Source of the DNA: CAYGVX01 sp964544285
Lineage (GTDB): Archaea > Thermoproteota > Bathyarchaeia > Bathyarchaeales > SOJC01
Reading direction: 5' to 3'
Assembly (NCBI GenBank): GCA_964544285.1
Contig: CAZJAQ010000002.1
Coordinates: 1-64,000, forward strand
Length of the DNA stretch: 64,000 nucleotides
Shown here: piece by piece, positions 16,351-24,959 of the stretch
How the letters are laid out: the number at the start of each line of letters is the position of its first letter
Numbering within the stretch: the stretch's first letter is position 1
Notes under the pieces: generated by a model
Databases searched by the model: none
What the model saw: the letters and a program-made list of their open reading frames with translations, nothing else
What the model was told of the DNA's origin: nothing
Made by a program: the position numbers and the translations under genes

Positions 16351-17060
16351 AACTACCAGAGATTAAAGGGTTCGTAGACCTCAGCCTCGTCGACTGGGAT
16401 GGGAAAGTCTCAGCAGTCATTTTCCTGCCCCACTGTAACTTTCGATGCCCCTTCTGCTACAACACTACCCTCGTTCTTAAGCCAGAAGAAATGGCGACGA
16501 TACCTCATGACGAAATCAAACAATACTTGACGAAGAGCAAGGGCTGGCTCGACGGCGTAGCCATAACGGGGGGCGAACCGACTATCCACAGCGAACTTCC
16601 AAGTCTGTGCAGACGAATCAAGGAGTTGGGATTAGGCGTCAAGCTGGACACTAATGGCACTAATTCTGCAATGTTGCAGAGGCTGATTGCGCAAGAGCTC
16701 GTGGATTACGTTGCCTTGGACGTTAAAGCACCCCTCACGGAAGAGGGCTACTCGAAAGCGGTCGGCGTTAACGTGGAAAAGCTGCTGAGGGAAGTGGAGA
16801 CATCGATAGAAGTTTTGTTGAATAGCTCCATGGAATACGAGTTTCGCACAACTCTAGTTCCCACGATTCACAGCAAAGACAACCTTGAGCAAATCTGCAG
16901 TAGAATAAAAGGCTGCAAAAAATACTTCCTGCAAAACTTCAAAGACGAAGTGGAAACTCTTAACCCAAAATTCAAGAATATCAAGCCTTTCACTCCGAGG
17001 GAAGTGGAAGAATTTTTGAAGTCAGCTAAGAGGATGGTGCCTAATACTTTTTTGAGGTAG
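16347..17060 (+). CDS. nrdG: Anaerobic ribonucleotide reductase activating protein (radical SAM)
   Basis: A 237-residue radical-SAM enzyme that makes the glycyl radical in class III ribonucleotide reductase. The SAM/4Fe-4S motif is CNFRCPFCYN near residue 30, followed by the glycine-rich VAITGGEPTIH and KLDTNGT. The opening GFVDLSLVDWDGKVSAVIFL is typical of the archaeal/NrdG-2 branch. Its start overlaps the redoxin stop. The reductase itself is not in the window, so another radical-SAM activase role remains possible. Confidence 0.85.
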   Translation: MKLPEIKGFVDLSLVDWDGKVSAVIFLPHCNFRCPFCYNTTLVLKPEEMATIPHDEIKQYLTKSKGWLDGVAITGGEPTIHSELPSLCRRIKELGLGVKLDTNGTNSAMLQRLIAQELVDYVALDVKAPLTEEGYSKAVGVNVEKLLREVETSIEVLLNSSMEYEFRTTLVPTIHSKDNLEQICSRIKGCKKYFLQNFKDEVETLNPKFKNIKPFTPREVEEFLKSAKRMVPNTFLR

Positions 17061-18809
17061 CTAGCCTACGGCGAGTTTTCCCAAGACCGATTCGGGCACG
17101 AATTCCTCCCTCGACCTCACCGAGGCTTCTTCTACGTAAAGCTGGATTGCGTAGTTCAAAGCATCTTCGCTGACGGGAATGTAGTCTAAGTTGGACTGAA
17201 AATAGCTGAGAAGAGATGCGGCGCACGCAAAACGGATAGCACGGTCTTCAAGCCTAGCCGAGAAACGGACAATCTCGTGTGGAATCTCTTGCAAGATGGC
17301 TTTTCGAGCTTTCATCAACATCTCTTGAGCCTTCGGAGAAAGCATCACGGGCTTTGACGGAAACCTGCCCTGTACCAGAGGATGCCTAGTCTCAGCCGCA
17401 TACACCAACGCCAAGTGGTCCCGAATCTGCTCCGCTCCTTTTTCGACGTCTATTTCTCCGAAAGCTAACCGCATCTGACTTTCCGCAATCTCCACAAAAC
17501 GCTGCTTAGTAAGCCTGTGCAAACGACAGAGCATTCGGTCTTCGATTGCACTGAAATTCGGGTCCTGAACGGTCACTTCATAGCCCCTGCCGAAAGCCGC
17601 CACGTTGTAGTTTACGCTGAAGAAGCCGCTGAAACGATAGGGACCGATGACCTCGCGATACATCTCATACTTGATTTCACCCCGTTCCATTGCGAGTTTT
17701 AACGGCTCCACCATCCCCTTGTACTTAAACCAGTCGTTAAACTCGGGCACGATGAAGTTGAAAACCTTTCCAGCATAAGCTTGACCTATGCGAATAAACC
17801 TAGCGGGAGTGATGCCTCCAGCGTAGCGGTTGCGCCCAGGAACTCCATAGGGCGGGATTTTAGCGTCGGGCTTTCCGAGAATGAGGTCTCTGACTGAGAA
17901 ACTCTTCCCCGTGCCTGGCTCACCAAACAACGAAAGATTCCATCCTGTCCGCATCCCAGTCCTGCCTTCAGCGTGGACGATGTCCACGTCTGCCAACCCG
18001 TACTGCTGAGTGATGCTGAGCAAACTGTCGAAGTACAGGACCAAGCCAAACAGGCCCTTCAGATAGTCGGCGAGGCGTGAGATGGAGAATGACTTGCCAA
18101 ACTCAACCGTCTTCTCAACTCTATTCTTAAGCAGGTCGCTTAAGTAGTCGTCTAACTCGTGATTCATCCCCTCTATTATTAGGCGTTCCTCAGACAGGGG
18201 ATCGGCTTCTGCAGGAGCTTCAATGGTAGTGGGGACTGCTTCCCTCCTGACTCCTTTTGGAGCCGACCCAAGCTCCAGCTGGATTATCGGAGACGTTTCT
18301 TCCAATATCGCCCATTCTTGAAATTGTTTGCTCCTGTAAGAGATTACTATAACCTTCAGTTTTTCCAAATCCGACAGAATCGGTAGAGGGTCTACGTCCT
18401 CTGGAAGGCACTGCTTAAACTCTTTTAGGCTGCAACCTCTACCAGATTCCACCAAACATTTCAAAATATCGGCGCAGTTCTTCCCGTATTTCTTTGTCGT
18501 TTGAGCTACAGCTGCTTGCACTGCCTTCCACGAACCCTCGAGTTGGAGTGCACCGTTTTCAAACGTGTAGTACTGACCCCTGAAGACCTCCCATCTGCGA
18601 GGCTCGTGCTTGCTGAAAACTTCTTGAACCTCCACGTCGCTTAAGTTAGAAGCGATTTCAAGAGCCGCCCTATCATAATCCATGTCCCACTCACTGTTAA
18701 AAACGCGCAAGTAAGGAATGTTTCGCATCTTTCCTATCTGGAAGAGTTTGCTCCTGGAAAAGACACGTTTAAACAGAAGCTTCCTTTCAACGATTTTGTC
18801 GTTCAGCAT
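17061..18809 (-). CDS. MCM-like AAA+ ATPase
   Basis: A 582-residue protein not matched to a named family. Residues 1-210 look like an N-terminal module with winged-helix features (ILKCLVESGRGCSLKEFKQ). The ATPase follows: Walker A GEPGTGKS at 296-303, Walker-B-like FNFIVPEFND near 350, sensor-1-like FFSVNYN, and EDRMLCRLHR as arginine-finger region. A helical lid, FSARLEDRAIRFACAASLL, resembles the MCM sensor-2 region. The second Walker B acid is preceded by proline, unlike ordinary MCM helicases. It lies 61 bp downstream of the coiled-coil gene on the same strand, so the pair probably acts together, perhaps on DNA or as a remodelling machine. Confidence 0.65.
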   Translation of the reverse strand: MLNDKIVERKLLFKRVFSRSKLFQIGKMRNIPYLRVFNSEWDMDYDRAALEIASNLSDVEVQEVFSKHEPRRWEVFRGQYYTFENGALQLEGSWKAVQAAVAQTTKKYGKNCADILKCLVESGRGCSLKEFKQCLPEDVDPLPILSDLEKLKVIVISYRSKQFQEWAILEETSPIIQLELGSAPKGVRREAVPTTIEAPAEADPLSEERLIIEGMNHELDDYLSDLLKNRVEKTVEFGKSFSISRLADYLKGLFGLVLYFDSLLSITQQYGLADVDIVHAEGRTGMRTGWNLSLFGEPGTGKSFSVRDLILGKPDAKIPPYGVPGRNRYAGGITPARFIRIGQAYAGKVFNFIVPEFNDWFKYKGMVEPLKLAMERGEIKYEMYREVIGPYRFSGFFSVNYNVAAFGRGYEVTVQDPNFSAIEDRMLCRLHRLTKQRFVEIAESQMRLAFGEIDVEKGAEQIRDHLALVYAAETRHPLVQGRFPSKPVMLSPKAQEMLMKARKAILQEIPHEIVRFSARLEDRAIRFACAASLLSYFQSNLDYIPVSEDALNYAIQLYVEEASVRSREEFVPESVLGKLAVG

Positions 18810-18870
18810 CTTTCCTCGACCCTCTTAAAGAAAGAAATTGCCCTTGACGCTTTTAATTCTTTAGAGCGAA

Positions 18871-20505
18871 CTACGTGGCTACGTACGTGTCTAGTATGGC
18901 TGTTTTCTCTTCAGGCTTAATCCAGCCCTCGCCTTCGAGTTCTTCCAATCCCTTCTTCAACTTTTCTTTGAAATCTGGAGATGTCAGAAAGTTGTTTGCC
19001 ATACCCAGCTGACTTAGACTCCTTTGAACTTCACCATCGCTGTTCAGTTTTTCTTCGAGAAGAATCAACATTTTTTCCAAAGCTTTAGAGCGAGGTTTTA
19101 GGAGGGTGTTTATCTTCGCTTGAAGACTGTAACCCTTGAAAGCCTTGCGGATTTTCATCACAATCCCCCCATGTCCTCTAGCGATGACGGGTGGACGAAT
19201 GAGGTGTCGCTTCGTTTTCTCAGACATGTATTGGGTGAGGTAGAAGGACACGTAAATCAAGGTGGGCTTTTCAGTTTTCCATGGAATGGTAGCTTCCTTA
19301 AGCGTTGAGGAACTCTCTCTTTTCTGCTCGATTAGTCGCCCGATTTTGTCTGTTATGGCTTGAGTCTCTTGCTGCAGTTCCTCTACCTCTTTCTCCTTCT
19401 TCTCAACCTCTGAGTCACGCAGACTCTCTAAATCTTTTATTTTCTTCTCCTCGACCTCTACAAGCCTCTGGTAAGTGTCACGCAGATTCTTCATAGTTTT
19501 CTCTGTTTCTTTGTTGCTGCGGCTGATGAAATCTGAGAGAGCCTTGATTTTTCCCTTAACGGTGGAAATCTGGTTTTGAACGTCTCGCAGTCGGGCATCC
19601 CACCGAACTTCCCCAACCTCATCCTTTTTTTGCTCCCGCAGCTCCTTCCTCTTCTTGTACTCGCTTCTGTCTTGTTCAAGCCTTTGGAGTTCAAGTTCCC
19701 ACTTCTTCTTCTCCTCAATTCTCACGCTTACTTCTTTTTCGTTTGCCACAGCTACTTTCTCTATTTTCTCGTCTCGCTCCTTCTCCAACTCGGCTTTTCT
19801 CTTCTCGACCTCAAAAGTCACGGTGGAAATCCTTTCTTCATACCTTTCCCTTATCTGCCCCTCTTCTAGCTGAAGCTTGTCCACATGCACTTTTGTTTCT
19901 TCGTTTAGGGCGTCTATCGCAAACTGCAACCCCTTGATTTCCGACTGAAGCTTTTCGTAATGCTCCAGAATCCTTGCACTAATTTTGACCGCTTTTTCCA
20001 TGCCTATTTTAGGCGGTGTCAGCGAAGTGAACTCTGAACTCGCTACCTCTCGGCTGTCTTTAAAGAAGGCTAGAATGTCTGACAAAAGCTCCCTGTCGGT
20101 GACAAACCCCTCAACGGGGATTTCTGTTTGAGAGGTAAACTCAGCGAAAGTTTCACTGTGGCTCCTCAGAGCACTTCGATACAGTTCCTCAACAGTAGTG
20201 CTTCTCTTCAAATGCTCAACGAAGGCTTCGACGTCAGGCGGCTTAGAATACAGGATAATATGAGAAACAGTCGCCAACCCGTCTACCAGCAAGCAGCTAT
20301 CTTCCCACGGAACAATCCAAAGAGGACAATGAAGCTTAGAAAGAAGGGAAAGAGTCTCCACCGCTCCCCCGAAAAATCCCGCCTTCTTCTTACGCTCAGC
20401 CTCGGCTACGCAGAGAAGCGCCGCAACCTCCATGGTCTCAGAGAAGCGCGTCTTTCTGCCGCTGTCTTCAATAGCATACGGAAAAACTAAATTAGAGCCT
20501 GACAC
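18871..20505 (-). CDS. Long coiled-coil protein paired with the AAA+ ATPase
   Basis: 544 residues, no family recognised. Residues 1-175 are a globular domain (LVFPYAIEDSGRKTRF, LHCPLWIVPWEDSCLLV). Residues 180-395 are an almost continuous Lys/Glu-rich coiled coil. Residues 400-544 form a second globular domain with KPTLIYVSFYLTQY, PPVIARGHGGIVMKI and a helical tail. The layout recalls SMC-like or ATPase-adaptor proteins but there is no nucleotide-binding site. The GTG start at 20505 lacks a strong ribosome site. Its role is inferred only from the adjoining ATPase. Confidence 0.7.
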   Translation of the reverse strand: MSGSNLVFPYAIEDSGRKTRFSETMEVAALLCVAEAERKKKAGFFGGAVETLSLLSKLHCPLWIVPWEDSCLLVDGLATVSHIILYSKPPDVEAFVEHLKRSTTVEELYRSALRSHSETFAEFTSQTEIPVEGFVTDRELLSDILAFFKDSREVASSEFTSLTPPKIGMEKAVKISARILEHYEKLQSEIKGLQFAIDALNEETKVHVDKLQLEEGQIRERYEERISTVTFEVEKRKAELEKERDEKIEKVAVANEKEVSVRIEEKKKWELELQRLEQDRSEYKKRKELREQKKDEVGEVRWDARLRDVQNQISTVKGKIKALSDFISRSNKETEKTMKNLRDTYQRLVEVEEKKIKDLESLRDSEVEKKEKEVEELQQETQAITDKIGRLIEQKRESSSTLKEATIPWKTEKPTLIYVSFYLTQYMSEKTKRHLIRPPVIARGHGGIVMKIRKAFKGYSLQAKINTLLKPRSKALEKMLILLEEKLNSDGEVQRSLSQLGMANNFLTSPDFKEKLKKGLEELEGEGWIKPEEKTAILDTYVAT

Positions 20506-20573
20506 GGCAAACTCACGCGGATATATCTGAGGCAGTTTGGCTTATAACTTATGCCCAAAGGGTTGGGGCGTCT

Positions 20574-21326
20574 CTAAAACAAGAAGGACATCGTGTTTTT
20601 CACTTTCTTGTTGTCGAGCTTCTCATAAGCTTCGGTGCTGCCCATGTCATACCAAAACGCGTCGGACAGAAACCCATAGACAGGCTTGCCCAACTTAATC
20701 AAGTGTGGAATTACGTCTCCCATCAAGTCTAACGTCTGCTTCTCTTCAGCCAATTCCTCGGCATACTTCAAGGCTGCACCCTCTAAGGTTAAGATGCCGA
20801 TGCTCACAGGCTTTTCCAGCTTGGGCTTTTCAATGAAACCTTTAACCTTACCGTCTTTTTCAAGGTCGGCTAAACCCACTCGAACTTCAAACCCGGAGGC
20901 GAGCGCAACTGTCGCCATAGCTTTCTTTTCCCCGTGAAGAAGTATCAGGTCTTTGAGGTTCATGTTGGTTAGGATGTCCCCGTAGTAAACAAGCACGGTG
21001 TCATTCTTGTGAAAGGCTCCTTGTTTGTAGGCGTTGATCACTGAACCCCCAGTTCCCTTCAACGATTGACTGTCGTGAACATAGCGTATCTTCACGTCAA
21101 ACCTTGCTCCATCGTTGAAATAGTTCTGAATCTGCTCGGCTTTGTAGTTCACGAGGAAAGTTATGTCCGTTATTCCGTGAAACTGGAGAAGACGAACGAT
21201 GTATTCGAGAAGAGGTTTCTGCAAGTAACCTATTGGAATCATAGTTTTTTGGAGGTAATAGGTGATTGGACGAAGCCTTGTTCCTTCTCCTCCGCATAGC
21301 ACTAGAGCTTTAGCATTACCCATCAT
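20574..21326 (-). CDS. Sugar-1-phosphate nucleotidyltransferase
   Basis: A 250-residue Rossmann-like NTP transferase. The nucleotide loop is LVLCGGEGTRLRPIT, the metal aspartate is in VLVYYGDILTN, and the sugar-binding side has FIEKPKLEKP and FWYDMGSTEAY. It lacks the C-terminal left-handed helix of long pyrophosphorylases, so it corresponds to the short form making NDP-glucose or NDP-mannose. The base and sugar cannot be chosen from sequence. It lies 68 bp downstream of... the coiled-coil gene's upstream side on the same strand. Confidence 0.88.
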   Translation of the reverse strand: MMGNAKALVLCGGEGTRLRPITYYLQKTMIPIGYLQKPLLEYIVRLLQFHGITDITFLVNYKAEQIQNYFNDGARFDVKIRYVHDSQSLKGTGGSVINAYKQGAFHKNDTVLVYYGDILTNMNLKDLILLHGEKKAMATVALASGFEVRVGLADLEKDGKVKGFIEKPKLEKPVSIGILTLEGAALKYAEELAEEKQTLDLMGDVIPHLIKLGKPVYGFLSDAFWYDMGSTEAYEKLDNKKVKNTMSFLF

Positions 21327-21379
21327 GTATCACGGTGTGTCATTTTTACGAGTAGAGAGAAAAAAGCGTTTTGCCAGCG

Positions 21380-21682
21380 CTATTCTTCTTTCTGTTCCTC
21401 TTCCTTCTTCTCTTCAGCTTCAAGCTCTTCAATCGGTTTCGGCGGTGGAGTAGTAGCCATAGTCCAGCCTATCCAGGCACCTATGCCGAGGATAAGTATG
21501 AAGGCAAGGTAAACTGGAATAACGACCAGCCACATGGAAATTGGCCACGCAGTGCCGCCTGCTGTCCAATCTTTATTTCCAAAGGGGTTGCCGTACCAGA
21601 ACAGCCCAACCGTGTAGCCGATGGCTATGATGACGCATATGAGGAAAATTAGGCCGCCAATTCCTTGATCTTTGCTAACCAT
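21380..21682 (-). CDS. Hypothetical two-helix membrane protein with acidic tail
   Basis: About 100 residues: a short N-terminus, membrane helix at roughly 9-29, a loop with GNPFGNKDWTAGG, a second helix at roughly 50-72, then a cytoplasmic tail rich in Glu and Lys. No family recognised. GGTGAT lies six bases before the ATG. Upstream gene on the same strand is S-adenosylhomocysteine hydrolase. Confidence 0.6.
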   Translation of the reverse strand: MVSKDQGIGGLIFLICVIIAIGYTVGLFWYGNPFGNKDWTAGGTAWPISMWLVVIPVYLAFILILGIGAWIGWTMATTPPPKPIEELEAEEKKEEEQKEE

Positions 21683-21742
21683 GTTATCACCACTTTTAGC
21701 TTTTTTTTAAGGTATGTTGTTGTTATAAGCTTTGTCATTGCT

Positions 21743-22999
21743 TTAGATTGTTCCGGCTTCCCAGCCTGCGAGGTATTCTTGCTGTTCCTTCGTAAGGCTG
21801 TCTATTTCCACTCTCATGGCTTTCAGTTTGAGGCTGGCGACGAGTTCGTCTATTTCCTTTGGAACGCTGTAAACCATAGGCTCCATTTTGGGTTCTTTGA
21901 CTAGGTGTTCTACGCAGAGGGCTTGGTTTGCGAAGGACATGTCCATGACTTCTGAGGGATGCCCTTCTGCGGCGGCGAGGTTGATCAATCTTCCTTCGCC
22001 GAGCAGGTAGATTTTTCTTCCATCTCGCAGTTTGTATTCTTCCAAGTTCGGTCGAATCACTCGTTTTGTAGCTGCCATGCTTTCTAGTTCTGGGATGTTG
22101 ATCTCCACGTTGAAGTGCCCGCTGTTAGCCAGTATCGTGCCGTCTTTCATCCGTTTCATGTGTTCTTTTCGGATTACGCTAGTGTTTCCTGTGACTGTGA
22201 CGAATATGTCGCCTATCTTTGCGGCTTTTTCCATGGGCATTACGCGAAAGCCGTCCATCACAGCCTCTAAAGCCCTAGTAGGGTTCGTTTCTGTTATGAT
22301 TACGTTGGCGCCCATGCCTCGCGCTCTCAACGCCAACCCACGTCCACACCATCCATAACCCGCCACTACAAAATTCTTGCCTGCAAGTAAGATGCTCGTG
22401 GCTCTTAGTATGCCGTCAACCGTGCTTTGACCCGTCCCGTAGCGGTTGTCGAAAAGATACTTCGTGTAAGCGTCGTTCACAGCTATTATCGGATACTTTA
22501 AAGCCCCAGCCTGCGCCATCGCTCTCAACCGAACCACGCCAGTGGTAGTCTCTTCGGTTCCGCCTTTAATGTTCCTTAGAACCTCGGTTCTCTTGGAGTG
22601 AATCGTACCCACCAGATCGGCGCCGTCGTCGACGGTTATGAAAGGCTTGTGGTCTATGACTCTTTCGACGCACCAATAGTATTCTTCAGTAGTTTGACCC
22701 CTCCAAGCATAAATGCTTACGCCCTTCTCTGCTAAGGCTGCTGCAACTTCGTCTTGCGTGGAGAGAGGGTTTGAGCCGCAGAGGGCTATGTCTGCACCGC
22801 CCGCTATGAGAGTGTCCATGAGCACGGCGGTTTCCTTCGTCACATGAAGAGATGCACCCAACCGTATGCCTTTGAAGGGTTTCTCCTTTTCAAATCGTTG
22901 CTTAATTTGATTCAACACAGGCATGTGCGTCGAAGCCCATTCGGTTAGAAGAACACCCTTAGACGAAAGGCTTGGGTCTTTAACTTTGAATTTAGGCAT
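21743..22999 (-). CDS. ahcY: Adenosylhomocysteinase
   Basis: Hydrolyses S-adenosylhomocysteine to adenosine and homocysteine, removing the inhibitor of methyltransferases. 418 residues with SLHVTKETAVLMDTL, the substrate region TVDDGADLVG, and the NAD-binding loop GYGWCGRGLALRARGMGA followed by the acidic end ITETNP. The length is that of the shorter archaeal/Thermotoga form. The next gene upstream on the same strand encodes a deaminase acting on related nucleosides, suggesting a methyl-cycle salvage pair. Confidence 0.97.
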   Translation of the reverse strand: MPKFKVKDPSLSSKGVLLTEWASTHMPVLNQIKQRFEKEKPFKGIRLGASLHVTKETAVLMDTLIAGGADIALCGSNPLSTQDEVAAALAEKGVSIYAWRGQTTEEYYWCVERVIDHKPFITVDDGADLVGTIHSKRTEVLRNIKGGTEETTTGVVRLRAMAQAGALKYPIIAVNDAYTKYLFDNRYGTGQSTVDGILRATSILLAGKNFVVAGYGWCGRGLALRARGMGANVIITETNPTRALEAVMDGFRVMPMEKAAKIGDIFVTVTGNTSVIRKEHMKRMKDGTILANSGHFNVEINIPELESMAATKRVIRPNLEEYKLRDGRKIYLLGEGRLINLAAAEGHPSEVMDMSFANQALCVEHLVKEPKMEPMVYSVPKEIDELVASLKLKAMRVEIDSLTKEQQEYLAGWEAGTI

Positions 23000-23054
23000 T
23001 TTTATTTCTCCTTGTTCATGACTCGTTGACTCCCATTTATTTAATATGGACGGC

Positions 23055-24404
23055 TTAAAGGCTTTTTTTCACGCGTTCCATGAGACTCTGTTTGGTTTCC
23101 TCGACCAACGCCATGATTTTGTCCACGTTCACGGTTTTGACCTCTCTGTTCTCCATCACAATCTTGCCATTTATGATGACAGTCTCTACGTCCGAACTCT
23201 TAGCCGAGTATACGAGGTGGCTTGTTTCGTTGTACATGGGCGTTAGGTGGGGTTTTTTGAAGTCAATCACTGCCAAGTCTGCTTTTTTCCCAGTTTCTAT
23301 CGAGCCAACCTCTCTATCCCAGAGTAGCGCCTCAGCGCCGTTAATCGTAGCCATGCGCAGGACTTGCTCGGCAGATAATGCTGTCGGGTCTCTGCTCACT
23401 CCCTTATGGAGTAAGGCAGCAACTTTCATAACTTCAAACATGTCCGAGCTGTTGTTGGAGCAGGAGCTGTCTGTACCGAGGCTGACGGTCACACTGTTCT
23501 TCAGAAGTTGGGGGATTGGGCTAATTCCTGAAGCAAGCTTCAAGTTCGAAACAGGGTTGTGGGCGACTTTTATCTTTCGTTTTTTCAAAATCTCTACATC
23601 CTTTTTAGTTAGATGAACGCAGTGAGCCGCTACCACATCGTGTGAAAGAACGCCTAAGGAGTCCAAGTATTCCACCACTCCACCCTTGACTGGAATGTTG
23701 AAAGCTTGCCTAATTTTTTCGGGCTCGTCTGACGTCTCAGCAATGTGCGTATGCCACATTATAGGCGAATTGGATGAGGCATATTTTTCGTTCAATTCTT
23801 GCGTAAATGCTCTTAGTTCTTTCATGTAGTCTGGGTCCACCGTGTAGGGCGCGTGGGGGTCCACGCTTACGCGCATAAGGCCATCCTTCTTGTCATGCCA
23901 AGCTTCGGCAAGAGACTCCAAAGCTTTTCGGTCTTGTTCCTTCCACCAAGAAAAACAGACATGACCAACCACACCGCGCAAGCCTGTTTCTGCGAAAGCC
24001 CTTGCCTCATTGTACTCGTCAGAATAATGGTACATGGTGTTGACGGTCGTTGTGCCTCCCATTATGGATTCAACAGCCGTGAGCAAGGCGCCCACGTAGA
24101 CATCTTGGTTTGTCATGTGCCTCTCGACGGGCCAAATCCATTCTTCCAGCCATGTTTTGAGGTCTAAATCGTCGGCGTAGCCCCTTAGAAGGCTCATGGC
24201 GGCGTGATGGTGCGTGTTGATTAAGCCTGGAACGACGACTTTGTTGTTTGCGTCGATTTTTTCGTGCCGCCTATACTTCGGCTTCAAATCGCCTGCCTTT
24301 CCAACGTCAACTATCCTGTCATCCTCGATGACTACAGCACCATTTCTTATAGTGCCCTTGTGACTCACGGTGATTATGGTTGCGCCTTCCACTATAATAT
24401 TCAT
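23055..24404 (-). CDS. Amidohydrolase: SAH / 5'-deoxynucleoside deaminase (MtaD/DadD-like)
   Basis: A 449-residue metal-dependent hydrolase that deaminates adenine nucleosides such as S-adenosylhomocysteine, methylthioadenosine or 5'-deoxyadenosine. Metal ligands: NTHHHAAMSLLRG, HTHIAETSDE, VVAAHCVHL and the catalytic aspartate in SLGTDSSCSNN. I use the ATG at 24404, preceded by AGGAGA. It sits 56 bp upstream of ahcY, so both act on SAH or radical-SAM by-products; the preferred substrate cannot be fixed. Confidence 0.9.
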   Translation of the reverse strand: MNIIVEGATIITVSHKGTIRNGAVVIEDDRIVDVGKAGDLKPKYRRHEKIDANNKVVVPGLINTHHHAAMSLLRGYADDLDLKTWLEEWIWPVERHMTNQDVYVGALLTAVESIMGGTTTVNTMYHYSDEYNEARAFAETGLRGVVGHVCFSWWKEQDRKALESLAEAWHDKKDGLMRVSVDPHAPYTVDPDYMKELRAFTQELNEKYASSNSPIMWHTHIAETSDEPEKIRQAFNIPVKGGVVEYLDSLGVLSHDVVAAHCVHLTKKDVEILKKRKIKVAHNPVSNLKLASGISPIPQLLKNSVTVSLGTDSSCSNNSSDMFEVMKVAALLHKGVSRDPTALSAEQVLRMATINGAEALLWDREVGSIETGKKADLAVIDFKKPHLTPMYNETSHLVYSAKSSDVETVIINGKIVMENREVKTVNVDKIMALVEETKQSLMERVKKSL

Positions 24405-24491
24405 AGACGTTCTCCTGCTTTCCAATGCTTTCTTTTTTGGAGGTGAAACGTTATTAAAGTTGGTTAATCTTTAGAAAAACTTTGATGTTGA

Positions 24492-24959
24492 ATGAAGTTA
24501 AGCAGGTTAGACAGGGTGATTCTTGTCCTACCAGTTTTAGGAGTTTTAGATGTGTTGTCCACTTTCTTCGCTGCATGGCAGGGGTACCCAATCCACCTCT
24601 ACGAGGGCGGGGTGTTTGCATCCTACTTCGCCCAAAGGGGACTTCTTTACTTCTACGCCTTTATTTATCTGGGCATTTTGTCTGGGATGGCAGTTGTGTT
24701 TCTCTTCATCAAACGCGAAGTCAGCACACGCATGCTGTATGATGAACTGCTACTCCTTCTGCTGATAGTAGCAATCTGCCTCATCGAAGCGATTTTGACA
24801 GGCGTTATAGTCGCTAACTTTCTGTTAGGGTTGGGCAGGCTTGAACCACTTGGCGTATTGCGGTGGCTTATCTACTTAAGCGTGTTTGTAGCTATACTGA
24901 CCTTTGCGTGGGACGAGTTGAAAGAACTGTTCGGAATTGGTGAAATTGGAGAGCGATGA
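24492..24959 (+). CDS. Hypothetical four-helix membrane protein
   Basis: 155 residues with hydrophobic stretches near 9-27, 50-70, 83-108 and 122-142, and short charged loops. No conserved motif recognised. Its 3' end overlaps the start of the following kinase gene by about 20 bp, indicating translational coupling, so it may be the membrane partner or target site of that kinase. Confidence 0.6.
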   Translation: MKLSRLDRVILVLPVLGVLDVLSTFFAAWQGYPIHLYEGGVFASYFAQRGLLYFYAFIYLGILSGMAVVFLFIKREVSTRMLYDELLLLLLIVAICLIEAILTGVIVANFLLGLGRLEPLGVLRWLIYLSVFVAILTFAWDELKELFGIGEIGER

